Positions 1-7,075 of a stretch of 64,000 bases of DNA are shown piece by piece (position 1 is the first letter of the stretch; each line of letters starts with the position of its first letter). The position numbers and the translations under genes are program-made. The stretch is from contig NZ_LAJG01000014.1 in assembly GCF_000970455.1 (NCBI RefSeq), positions 682,001 through 746,000 of the forward strand, given 5' to 3'. The notes under the pieces were generated by a model. That model was not told the DNA's origin, searched no databases, and worked only from the letters and a program-made list of their open reading frames with translations. This DNA comes from Devosia soli. GTDB taxonomy: Bacteria; Pseudomonadota; Alphaproteobacteria; Rhizobiales; Devosiaceae.

Positions 1-1
1 A

Positions 2-1084
2 TCGGTTTCGCTTCTCACCGTGCTCAGCTTCGCGGCTCCGACTTTCGCCCAGACCGATCTCGACGCGCTTTACGAGGCCGCCAAGACCGAGGGCCAGCTT
101 ACCGTGATCGCGCTGCCCCATTCCTGGTGCAACTACGGCGGCGTGATCGAAGGCTTCAAGGCCAAGTATCCCGGCATCACCGTCAATGAACTCAACCCCG
201 ACGCGGGTTCGGCCGACGAGCTCGAAGCCGTCCGCGCCAACAAGGGCAATACCGGACCGCAGGCCCCCGACGTGCTCGATATCGGCCTCGCTTTCGGCCC
301 GCAGGCCAAAGATGAAGGCCTCCTCCAGCCCTATAAGGTCTCTACCTGGGACGAAATCCCGGATGACGCCAAGGACGCCGATGGCTTCTGGTATGGCGAT
401 TATTATGGCGTCCTCGCCTTCGGCATCAACAAGGACATTATCACCGGTGACAACCCGGCCTCATGGGCCGACCTCATGAAGGACGAGTTCGCCAATTCTG
501 TCGCACTGGCGGGTGATCCGCGCACCGCCAACAATGCCATCATGTCCGTATATGCCGCTGGTCTTTCCACCGGCGCCGCTCAGGACGCTGCCGCCCAGGC
601 CGGCCTTGAATACTTCAAGGCGCTCAACGACAAGGGCAATTTCGTCCCCGTCGACGCCGAAGCTGCCGCCATCGCCCAAGGCACGACCCCGATCGCGATC
701 AACTGGGACTACAACCTCCTCGCCGCCCGCGACAACCTCAACGGCAACCCGCCGATCGAAGTCGTCGTGCCGTCCGATGGCGTTGTCGCCGGCGTCTACG
801 TCCAGGCCATCTCGGCCTTCGCACCCCACCCGAATGCCGCCAAACTCTGGATGGAATACCTTTATTCCGACGAAGGTCAGCTCGGCTGGCTCGCTGGCTA
901 CTGCCACCCGATCCGCTTCAATGCCCTCGCCGATGCCGGCAAGCTGCCTGAAGATCTGATGGCCAAGCTTCCCGCCGCCGAAAACTACGCCAAGGCCGTC
1001 TTCCCCTCGATCGAAGAGCAGAACGCCAACAAAGCCACCATCACCGGCGGCTGGGACTCTACCGTCGGCGCTTCGGTTCAGTAA
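2..1084 (+). CDS. ABC transporter substrate-binding protein, partial at 5' end
   Basis: Periplasmic binding protein of the family 1 (polyamine/iron/phosphonate-like) type. The frame is open from base 2, and residues before the GTG at 20 continue a hydrophobic signal peptide ending in an AxA-like site (PTFAQ), so the true start lies upstream of the window. The mature part has the alternating alpha/beta pattern of these proteins with a conserved Trp-Asp-Tyr stretch near the hinge. It is followed by two permeases and an ATPase in the same direction, which makes this the ligand-binding part of that importer. The substrate is not readable from sequence; spermidine/putrescine-type labels are only family level. 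Leu codons are nearly all CTC here and in the rest of the operon. Confidence 0.88.
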   Translation, partial: SVSLLTVLSFAAPTFAQTDLDALYEAAKTEGQLTVIALPHSWCNYGGVIEGFKAKYPGITVNELNPDAGSADELEAVRANKGNTGPQAPDVLDIGLAFGPQAKDEGLLQPYKVSTWDEIPDDAKDADGFWYGDYYGVLAFGINKDIITGDNPASWADLMKDEFANSVALAGDPRTANNAIMSVYAAGLSTGAAQDAAAQAGLEYFKALNDKGNFVPVDAEAAAIAQGTTPIAINWDYNLLAARDNLNGNPPIEVVVPSDGVVAGVYVQAISAFAPHPNAAKLWMEYLYSDEGQLGWLAGYCHPIRFNALADAGKLPEDLMAKLPAAENYAKAVFPSIEEQNANKATITGGWDSTVGASVQ

Positions 1085-1113
1085 GCTGACTGTTGTTGCT
1101 CAATCCACTGAAT

Positions 1114-1181
1114 GTCACCCCGGCGAAGGCCGGGGCCCATCCTGAGATCTCAAGATGGATCCCGGCCTTCGCCGGGATGAC
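1114..1181. repeat. Dispersed palindromic repeat, family A (complete copy)
   Basis: Left arm 1114-1134 and right arm 1161-1181 are inverted copies with one mismatch over 21 bases and a 26-base loop. The core is GTCACCCCGGCGAAGG. Related copies lie at 38944-39002 and 57268-57330, and a half copy at 4007-4043. All are intergenic. It resembles REP/RPE-like palindromes of Hyphomicrobiales. Confidence 0.8.
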
Positions 1182-1204
1182 AGCCAGTGATCTGGGCTGC
1201 AGTA

Positions 1205-1322
1205 CCCCCACCCATCCTCCCCCTGATAGGGGGAGGAGCCACATCGAGACTGAGGCAACATCGCGCCGCCCACACCGCGCGGTCCCTCCCCCTCCCAGGG
1301 GGAGGCTAGGAGGGGGTAGCCC
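1205..1322. repeat. Dispersed CCTCCCCCT/AGGGGGAGG repeat, family C (full copy)
   Basis: Two hairpins of the form CCTCCCCCT...AGGGGGAGG are joined by about 60 bases containing ATCGAGA and ATCGCGCC. The same arrangement recurs at 52657-52772, and a single-hairpin copy lies at 6990-7040. This copy ends only about 8 bases before the permease ATG, so its right-hand AGGAGGG may act as or mimic a ribosome binding site. Confidence 0.75.
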
Positions 1323-1330
1323 CAATCAAC

Positions 1331-2200
1331 ATGAGCGCATCTAACGCCAAACGCCGCATCCCCTGGGACAGCCTCGCCGTCTTCCCCTTTGTCCTCTTCG
1401 CGGTGATGTTCCTCTTCCTGCCGACCCTCTCCCTCCTCGGCGCCGCCTTCACCGATCGCGCCGGCAATTTCACCTTCGAAAACATCGCCGGCCTTTTCAC
1501 CGATCAGATCATGGCTGCCTACTGGATTTCCATCCGCGTTTCCGGCGCCTCCGCCATTCTCGGCGCGCTCTGCGGCCTCGCCATCACCCTTGCTATCATC
1601 CGCGGCAAGCTGCCCGCCGGCCTCCGCTCCGCCGTCATGACCTTTTCCGGTGTCGCGTCAAATTTCGCCGGCGTGCCGCTTGCCTTCGCCTTTATTGCCA
1701 CCCTCGGGCGCCTAGGCCTCGCAACCATCGTCATCCGCACGCTCTTCGGCTTTGATATCTACCGTCAGGGCGGCTTCAACCTATTCTCCTTTTGGGGCCT
1801 GACGCTCACCTACCTCTACTTCCAGATCCCTCTGATGATGCTGACCATCGCCCCCGCCATCGATGGCCTCAAGAAAGAGTGGAACGAGGCAGCCCAGACC
1901 CTCGGCGCCTCTACCTGGCAGTTCTGGCGTTATATCGGCTTCCCAATCCTCTGGCCCTCCGTCCTCGGCACCCTCAGCCTCCTCTTCGCCAATGCCTTCG
2001 GCGCCATCGCCACCGCCTGGGCGCTGACCGGCTCCAACCTCAACATCGTCACCGTGCTGCTTTATAATCAGATCCGCGGCGACGCCCTGCAAAACCCTGG
2101 CCTCGGCGCTGCGCTCGCCGTCGGCATGATCCTCATCACCTCGCTCGCCAACGTCATCTATCTCGCTGTCGCCGCTCGCGCCGAGAGGTGGATGAAATGA
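1331..2200 (+). CDS. ABC transporter permease (polyamine/iron type), subunit 1
   Basis: Inner-membrane permease of the binding-protein-dependent family (289 residues) with about six hydrophobic segments. The cytoplasmic EAA loop that contacts the ATPase is visible as EAAQTLGAS followed by the G-x-P turn (IGFPILWPS) around residue 205. It is separated from the binding protein by two dispersed repeats, and overlaps the next permease by an ATGA junction. It should pair with the second permease to form the channel. The substrate is unassigned. Confidence 0.9.
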   Translation: MSASNAKRRIPWDSLAVFPFVLFAVMFLFLPTLSLLGAAFTDRAGNFTFENIAGLFTDQIMAAYWISIRVSGASAILGALCGLAITLAIIRGKLPAGLRSAVMTFSGVASNFAGVPLAFAFIATLGRLGLATIVIRTLFGFDIYRQGGFNLFSFWGLTLTYLYFQIPLMMLTIAPAIDGLKKEWNEAAQTLGASTWQFWRYIGFPILWPSVLGTLSLLFANAFGAIATAWALTGSNLNIVTVLLYNQIRGDALQNPGLGAALAVGMILITSLANVIYLAVAARAERWMK

Positions 2201-2988
2201 AGTCCCAAAAATTCTGGGCCTGGTTCGTCTTCGCCCTCGGCGCCGCCTATTTCATTATTCCACTGGCTGCCACGTTCGAGTTTTCCCTGCGCATGCGACG
2301 CGGCGAATATAGTTTTGACGCCTATGCATCGGTCTTTTCCGATCCGCAGTTTGCCGCAAGCTTCACCTATTCCGTGCTAGTCGGCCTCTTCACCATCGTC
2401 GTCGGCATTCTCGTTGTCGTTCCGGCTGTATATTTCGTCCGCCTGCGCATGCCCTGGCTGCGCCCATTCATGGAATTCGTCACGCTCCTGCCGCTGGTCA
2501 TCCCCGCCTTGGTGCTGGTCTATGGCTATATCCGCCTCTACGGCTCGAGCTCCCTGATCCCATTTACCGGCTCCGTCCTTGGAACCGATATTCTCCTCAC
2601 CTGCGCCTATGTCACCCTCGCCATGCCCTATATGTACCGGGCGGTCGACAACGGCATGCGTACCATCGACATCGGCACCTTGACCGAAGCCGCGCAGATC
2701 ATGGGCGCCAACCAGCTCCAGATCATCGGCAAGATCATCCTGCCGAACATCCTCGTCGCCATCCTCTCCGGCGCCTTCCTCACCTTCGCCATCGTCATCG
2801 GCGAATTCACCATTGCGAGCCTCCTCAACCGCCCCGCCTTCGGCCCCTATCTCGTTGGCATTGGTACCAATCGGGCCTATGAACCCGCCGCGCTGGCCAT
2901 CATTTCCTTTATCATCACCTGGGGCGCCATGGGCATGATCAACGTGCTCGGCCGCTTTGCCCCCCGCACTTCCGCCCGGACCGATTGA
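2197..2988 (+). CDS. ABC transporter permease (polyamine/iron type), subunit 2
   Basis: Second membrane subunit of the importer (263 residues from this start). I chose the ATG at 2197 because it overlaps the preceding stop as ATGA and has GAGAGG eight bases upstream; a GTG at 2188 is an alternative. About six membrane segments are present, and the EAA loop reads EAAQIMGAN followed by IILPNI. The stop is one base from the ATPase start, indicating tight translational coupling. Confidence 0.9.
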   Translation: MKSQKFWAWFVFALGAAYFIIPLAATFEFSLRMRRGEYSFDAYASVFSDPQFAASFTYSVLVGLFTIVVGILVVVPAVYFVRLRMPWLRPFMEFVTLLPLVIPALVLVYGYIRLYGSSSLIPFTGSVLGTDILLTCAYVTLAMPYMYRAVDNGMRTIDIGTLTEAAQIMGANQLQIIGKIILPNILVAILSGAFLTFAIVIGEFTIASLLNRPAFGPYLVGIGTNRAYEPAALAIISFIITWGAMGMINVLGRFAPRTSARTD

Positions 2989-2989
2989 C

Positions 2990-3979
2990 ATGCCCGCCTT
3001 TCTCGAAGTCCAGAACCTCGTCAAATCATTCGGCACCAACACGGTCGTCAAAGGCGTCAATTTCGCCTTCGACAAGGGCGAGTTCATCTCGCTCCTCGGC
3101 CCCTCCGGCTGCGGCAAGACCACGATCCTCAGGATGATCGCCGGCTTCGAACGCCCCACCTCCGGCGCCATACGCGTCGATGGCGAAGACATCACGCATC
3201 TCAAGCCCAATCAGCGCAAACTCGGTATGGTCTTCCAGGCCTATGCGCTCTTTCCTAATATGACCGTCGGAGAAAACATCGCCTTTGGCCTCAAGATCGC
3301 CGGCATGCCCGCCGATCAGCGCCGCGCCCGTGTCGATGAAATGCTCAAGCTCATCGGCCTTCCCGGCTTTGAAAAGCGCTACCCCTATGAAATGTCCGGC
3401 GGCCAGCAGCAGCGCGTCGCCCTCGCCCGCGCCATCGCCCCAAAACCGCGCCTTCTCCTCCTCGACGAACCTCTCTCTGCTCTCGACGCCAAAATCCGCG
3501 TCTCCCTCCGCGAAGAAATCCGCGCCATCCAGCGCGATCTCGGCATCACCACCGTCTTCGTCACCCACGATCAGGAAGAGGCCATGTCGATTTCCGATCG
3601 CATCGTGGTCATGAACGCAGGCAATATCGAGCAGCTCGGTGCCGCCCACGATATCTACAATCGCCCCGAGACCCGCTTTGTCGCGACCTTCGTCGGTCAG
3701 CTCAACACGCTCCCCACCGGCGTCATCCCCGGGATATCCGGCGAACGCGCCATCCGCCCCGAGCTTATCTCCCTCGCCCCCCGTCCCGAAACCGACCTGA
3801 CCCTTACTGGCATCATCGCCGATCTCCACTTCCTCGGCTCGGTCCAACGGCTCCGGGTCGACGTCGGCGGCACCCTGATCAATATCGACACCTTCAACAA
3901 CCAGACCGCCCCCCTTCACCGAGGCGACACTGTCACCCTCCACCTTGCCCAGAAAGACCTTCTCATCCTCGGCGCATAA
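2990..3979 (+). CDS. ABC transporter ATP-binding protein (PotA/FbpC type)
   Basis: ATPase of the importer (329 residues). Walker A is GPSGCGKTT (residues 37-45), followed by the Q-loop VFQAYALF, the signature SGGQQQR, Walker B LLLLDEP, D-loop SALDAK and switch His in VTHDQEEA. The C-terminal ~90 residues form the TOBE-like regulatory domain found in polyamine and iron importers. The ATG at 2990 directly follows the permease stop; upstream in-frame alternatives would overlap the permease. Confidence 0.93.
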   Translation: MPAFLEVQNLVKSFGTNTVVKGVNFAFDKGEFISLLGPSGCGKTTILRMIAGFERPTSGAIRVDGEDITHLKPNQRKLGMVFQAYALFPNMTVGENIAFGLKIAGMPADQRRARVDEMLKLIGLPGFEKRYPYEMSGGQQQRVALARAIAPKPRLLLLDEPLSALDAKIRVSLREEIRAIQRDLGITTVFVTHDQEEAMSISDRIVVMNAGNIEQLGAAHDIYNRPETRFVATFVGQLNTLPTGVIPGISGERAIRPELISLAPRPETDLTLTGIIADLHFLGSVQRLRVDVGGTLINIDTFNNQTAPLHRGDTVTLHLAQKDLLILGA

Positions 3980-4006
3980 GGCGCCTATCCCCCACAGCCA
4001 CCAGCT

Positions 4007-4043
4007 GTCAGCCCGGCGGACGCCGGGACCCATCCTCAGATGC
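4007..4043. repeat. Family A half repeat
   Basis: GTCAGCCCGGCGGACGCCGGG followed by ACCCATCCTCAGAT matches the left arm and loop of the complete copy at 1114-1181. No matching right arm is present. Confidence 0.5.
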
Positions 4044-4092
4044 TGCAATCGACAGGCCGGGACTCTTTCAGCCGCCGTCACCACCGGGCTCC

Positions 4093-4148
4093 TCCGGGTG
4101 GTCCACACCGCCACAAGTCGGATTGCCCGGACAAGCCGCGCAATGACG
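4093..4148. repeat. Dispersed palindromic repeat, family B
   Basis: A 56-base stretch beginning TCCGGGTGGTCCA and ending GCGCAATGACG aligns without gaps, in the same orientation, with 44812-44867, with roughly a dozen substitutions. Each copy is an imperfect palindrome (TCCGGGTxGTCCA against GGATTGCCxGGACA). The rest of 3980-4266 holds only the family A half copy and the leader of the sulfurtransferase gene. Confidence 0.6.
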
Positions 4149-4266
4149 ATCACCGATAAAGTCACTCAACAGCAATCGCCACCCGCATACCTCCCGCGCC
4201 GATTTACCCTTTGACCGCCGCCCGGCGCAGCGCCATTGTCGCCTCTCAGCAACGAGGAATCGCGCG

Positions 4267-5100
4267 ATGGAAAGCCCTTTCGTTTCAACTGAATGGTTGG
4301 CCGCCCACCTCAGCGACCCTGGTATTGCCGTCGTCGACGCCAGCTGGCACATGCCCAATGCTTCGCGTAACGCCCAGGCCGAATATCTGGCCGGTCACAT
4401 CCCAGGTGCGGTCTTCTTCGATATCGATGGCATAGCCGACACCTCGTCCGATCTGCCCCACATGCTTCCCGCGCCAGAGGATTTCGCCCGCATGGTCGGC
4501 GCTTTGGGCATTGGCGATGACAGCACGATCGTCATCTATGACGAGCTCGGCCTCTTCAGTGCCCCTCGTGTCTGGTGGACGTTTCGCGTTTTCGGCGCCG
4601 AAAAGGTGCATATCCTCGAAGGTGGCGGCCCGAAATGGCGCGCCGAGCGGCGTCCGCTGCAGGCAGGCCTCGTGGCCAAGCCTGCTGCGCGTTTCACTCC
4701 GAATTTCAACCAGGCGCGCGTTGCCGATTTCGATACCGTGCGGGCCCGCAGCCAGGATGAAGCCGCGCACATTCTCGACGCACGCCCTGCGCCCCGCTTT
4801 CATGCCGAAGCGCCGGAACCGCGTCCCGGCCTGCGCTCGGGTCATATTCCCAATAGCCGCAATGTTCCTGTGAGCCTGTTGTCGGAAAATGGCACGCTCA
4901 AATCGCCCGAGGCGCTCAAACAGCTCTTTGCCGAGCGCGGCGTCGATCTCGATCGGCCGATCATCACGTCCTGCGGTTCAGGCGTCACCGCGTCGACGCT
5001 CGCTCTTGCCCTCGAACAGGCCGGCGCCAAGACCGTTGCCGTCTATGACGGCTCCTGGGCCGAATGGGGTTCGCGCCCCGATGCAGAAGTCGAAAGCTGA
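4267..5100 (+). CDS. sseA: 3-mercaptopyruvate sulfurtransferase
   Basis: Two-rhodanese-domain enzyme that moves sulfur from 3-mercaptopyruvate to a thiol acceptor or cyanide (277 residues, the usual length). The catalytic Cys236 lies in CGSGVTAS, the loop typical of mercaptopyruvate sulfurtransferases and unlike the CRKG(V/T)T loop of thiosulfate enzymes. The inactive N-terminal rhodanese domain carries the conserved GHIPGAVFFDID stretch. A GAGGA ribosome binding site lies about eight bases before the ATG. It stands alone with a hairpin after the stop. Confidence 0.9.
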   Translation: MESPFVSTEWLAAHLSDPGIAVVDASWHMPNASRNAQAEYLAGHIPGAVFFDIDGIADTSSDLPHMLPAPEDFARMVGALGIGDDSTIVIYDELGLFSAPRVWWTFRVFGAEKVHILEGGGPKWRAERRPLQAGLVAKPAARFTPNFNQARVADFDTVRARSQDEAAHILDARPAPRFHAEAPEPRPGLRSGHIPNSRNVPVSLLSENGTLKSPEALKQLFAERGVDLDRPIITSCGSGVTASTLALALEQAGAKTVAVYDGSWAEWGSRPDAEVES

Positions 5101-5102
5101 AA

Positions 5103-5128
5103 GGCAGCCCGGCCTGCGCCAGGCTGCC
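5103..5128. terminator. Hairpin between convergent genes
   Basis: GGCAGCC (5103-5109) pairs with GGCTGCC (5122-5128) over a 12-base loop that can itself fold. It lies between the stops of sseA and the minus-strand secreted protein. There is no strong T run on either side. Confidence 0.5.
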
Positions 5129-5136
5129 CTATTACC

Positions 5137-5463
5137 TCAATCGGTGAAGTTGAACTGGCTAAGCTCGCAAACATTGTTGTTTGCCGATGTCACCTGGTCG
5201 CCATCCTCGAACACGGCGAGGAAGTCGTATTTGCAATAGCCGCTGCCGTCGTCGATATTGATGACGACGCTGTGGCCGGCCGGCAGGATGTCCTTGCCAA
5301 GGATATCTTCTTCCCACGACTTGGTGCCGGTGTTCGAAGCATAGAATTCGACGATGTCGTAGGATGAGTTGTTGTTGATCTGAACGCGCCGATCAAGCGC
5401 CGCGGCGCCGTTGACGCTCACGAGCAAATAGGCAAGCCCTAGGCCTGCCGCGATCATCTTCAT
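5137..5463 (-). CDS. Small secreted protein of unknown function
   Basis: 108 residues from the ATG at 5463, chosen because GGGGGA lies just upstream and the protein then opens with a clean signal peptide (MKMIAAGLGLAYLLVSVNGAAA). A longer reading to 5553 would put extra residues before the signal. The mature part (~85 residues) is rich in Asn, Asp and aromatic residues with two Cys (one in GYCKYDF, one in NVCEL) that could form a disulfide. The NNSSYDIVEFYAS and DDGSGYCKYDF stretches look like a conserved small beta protein of Hyphomicrobiales with no known role. It is probably periplasmic. Confidence 0.75.
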   Translation of the reverse strand: MKMIAAGLGLAYLLVSVNGAAALDRRVQINNNSSYDIVEFYASNTGTKSWEEDILGKDILPAGHSVVINIDDGSGYCKYDFLAVFEDGDQVTSANNNVCELSQFNFTD

Positions 5464-5679
5464 GATTTCCCCCAAGAGACAAAGTGCCCCCGCTTTTGCA
5501 AGTAAATCCAAAATTGCCCGCCCGGCAAGGTGTCTGCCGCTGCGCCAGTGCAATTTTTGCTATTGTGCGGGCTCCGAACTTGTCCCCTTCAGGAAGATTG
5601 ATCGAAAAGACGTTACCGCATTGTAATTTGGCCTGAAGGCGCAACCTGTTACGGTCACGGCATAATCCTGCTCGCTGAT

Positions 5680-6981
5680 TTGAGGTTTTCGTTGATCCGG
5701 CAATTGCTTGCCTCCGCTGCCGTGCTGCTTGTCGCGGCTTTCGCCTGGCTCTATTTCGCGCCCGGCGCGCCCGAAACCCTGGCCCGCGCCGGGATCAATC
5801 TGCCATTCGGTCCGCAAGTGGCATCGGCCGAAGATGAAACGCGGTCCCCGCCCGCCGGCGCCGGCCAAGGCAGCCGCCCAGGCGCTCAGGCTCAGGGCGG
5901 TCAGCCCCCCGGCGGCAGCGGCCAGGGCGGTCGGCCTGGTGGTCAGGCCCAGGGCGGTTCACCCGCAGGCGGCGGCGCTGGCCGTCCGGGTGGCTTCGGC
6001 GGTCGCGTCACCAATGTCATCACCACTGGCGTCACCATGGCCCGGATCAATGACACGCTTTCAGCCATCGGCGAAGGGACTCCGGTCCGCTCCGTCACGG
6101 TCACGGCGCCTTCGGCTGGCGAACTGACCGAGGTGATGGTCCGCCCCGGTCAGGTTGTCGCCTCTGGCGATATCATCGCCCGCTTCGATTCTGCCGCCGA
6201 GCAAATCGAGTTCGACCGGGCAAAGCTCGCCGTCGATGACGCCCAGGCAACCCTCACCCGCACAGAAGGCCTCGCAAGCAACAATGTCGTCGCGGGCACG
6301 GCCCTCTCGGCTGCACAGCTGAGCGCGTCCAATGCCGAACTTGAACTGCGCAATGCCGAGGTCGCGCTCTCGCGCCGCACCATCACGAGCCCGATCGCTG
6401 GCACCGTCGGTCTCATCCGGGTGACGCCGGGCAATTATGTGCCTGCCCAGACGACGGTTACCTCGATCGACGATACTTCATCCATCCTCATCGATTTCTG
6501 GGTGCCCGAACGCTATGCCGGCCAGCTCACGCCCGACATGCCTGTCACCGTCAACGCCGTCGCGCTGCCCGGCCAATCCTTCACCGGCGATATCTCCGCC
6601 ATCGATACCCGGATCGATCCGGCAAGCCGTACGCTTCAGGTTCAGGCCGAGATCCCCAATCCCGACGGGCTCCTCCGCGCCGGCATGAGTTTTACCGTTG
6701 CAGTCGACTTCCCCGGCGAGGAATATCCGGCGGTCAATCCGCTCGCCATCCTTTGGTCTGCCGAAGGCTCCTATGTCTGGACTTATCAGGAAGGCAAGGC
6801 CGTCCGCGTGCCGGCTGAAATTATTCAGCGCAACAGCGATGGCGTCCTCGTTCGCGCCGATCTCAAGCCGGGCGACGCCATAATCACCGAGGGCATCCTG
6901 CAGTTGAGCGAAGGCGCCAACGTCACCCTGCTCGACGGACCGGACGGCAGCGGTCAAACTGCAGAAGCTGCTAGTCCGTAA
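5680..6981 (+). CDS. RND efflux periplasmic adaptor (membrane fusion protein)
   Basis: HlyD/AcrA-type adaptor linking an RND pump to the outer membrane (433 residues). There is an N-terminal hydrophobic anchor (about residues 5-28), then an unusual Gly/Gln/Pro-rich low-complexity linker (about 55-105) before the conserved core: lipoyl half-motifs (VTAPSAGELTEVMVRPGQVV and TSPIAGTVGLIRVTPGNYV) flank an alpha-helical hairpin, followed by beta-barrel and membrane-proximal domains. The start is uncertain: TTG at 5680 has no clear ribosome binding site and no ATG is nearby. The pump gene follows after a family C repeat. Confidence 0.88.
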   Translation: MRFSLIRQLLASAAVLLVAAFAWLYFAPGAPETLARAGINLPFGPQVASAEDETRSPPAGAGQGSRPGAQAQGGQPPGGSGQGGRPGGQAQGGSPAGGGAGRPGGFGGRVTNVITTGVTMARINDTLSAIGEGTPVRSVTVTAPSAGELTEVMVRPGQVVASGDIIARFDSAAEQIEFDRAKLAVDDAQATLTRTEGLASNNVVAGTALSAAQLSASNAELELRNAEVALSRRTITSPIAGTVGLIRVTPGNYVPAQTTVTSIDDTSSILIDFWVPERYAGQLTPDMPVTVNAVALPGQSFTGDISAIDTRIDPASRTLQVQAEIPNPDGLLRAGMSFTVAVDFPGEEYPAVNPLAILWSAEGSYVWTYQEGKAVRVPAEIIQRNSDGVLVRADLKPGDAIITEGILQLSEGANVTLLDGPDGSGQTAEAASP

Positions 6982-6989
6982 GCCACCAA

Positions 6990-7040
6990 TCCCTCCCCCT
7001 ACTGGGGGAGGCTAGTTGGGAGTTGCGCCCCAGAGCCCTA
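6990..7040. repeat. Family C repeat, single-hairpin copy
   Basis: AATCCCTCCCCCTACTGGGGGAGGC is followed by TAGTTGGGAG, matching the right half of the full copies at 1205-1322 and 52657-52772. It separates the RND adaptor from its pump. Confidence 0.65.
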
Positions 7041-7075
7041 CCCCATCGCACCGACCGACACTGAGGGGAACAAGA

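Noticed and set aside
1093-1344. Short frames through the repeats at 1093-1344 and 1059-1325
   Set aside because: They translate repeat families A and C and have no ribosome binding site.
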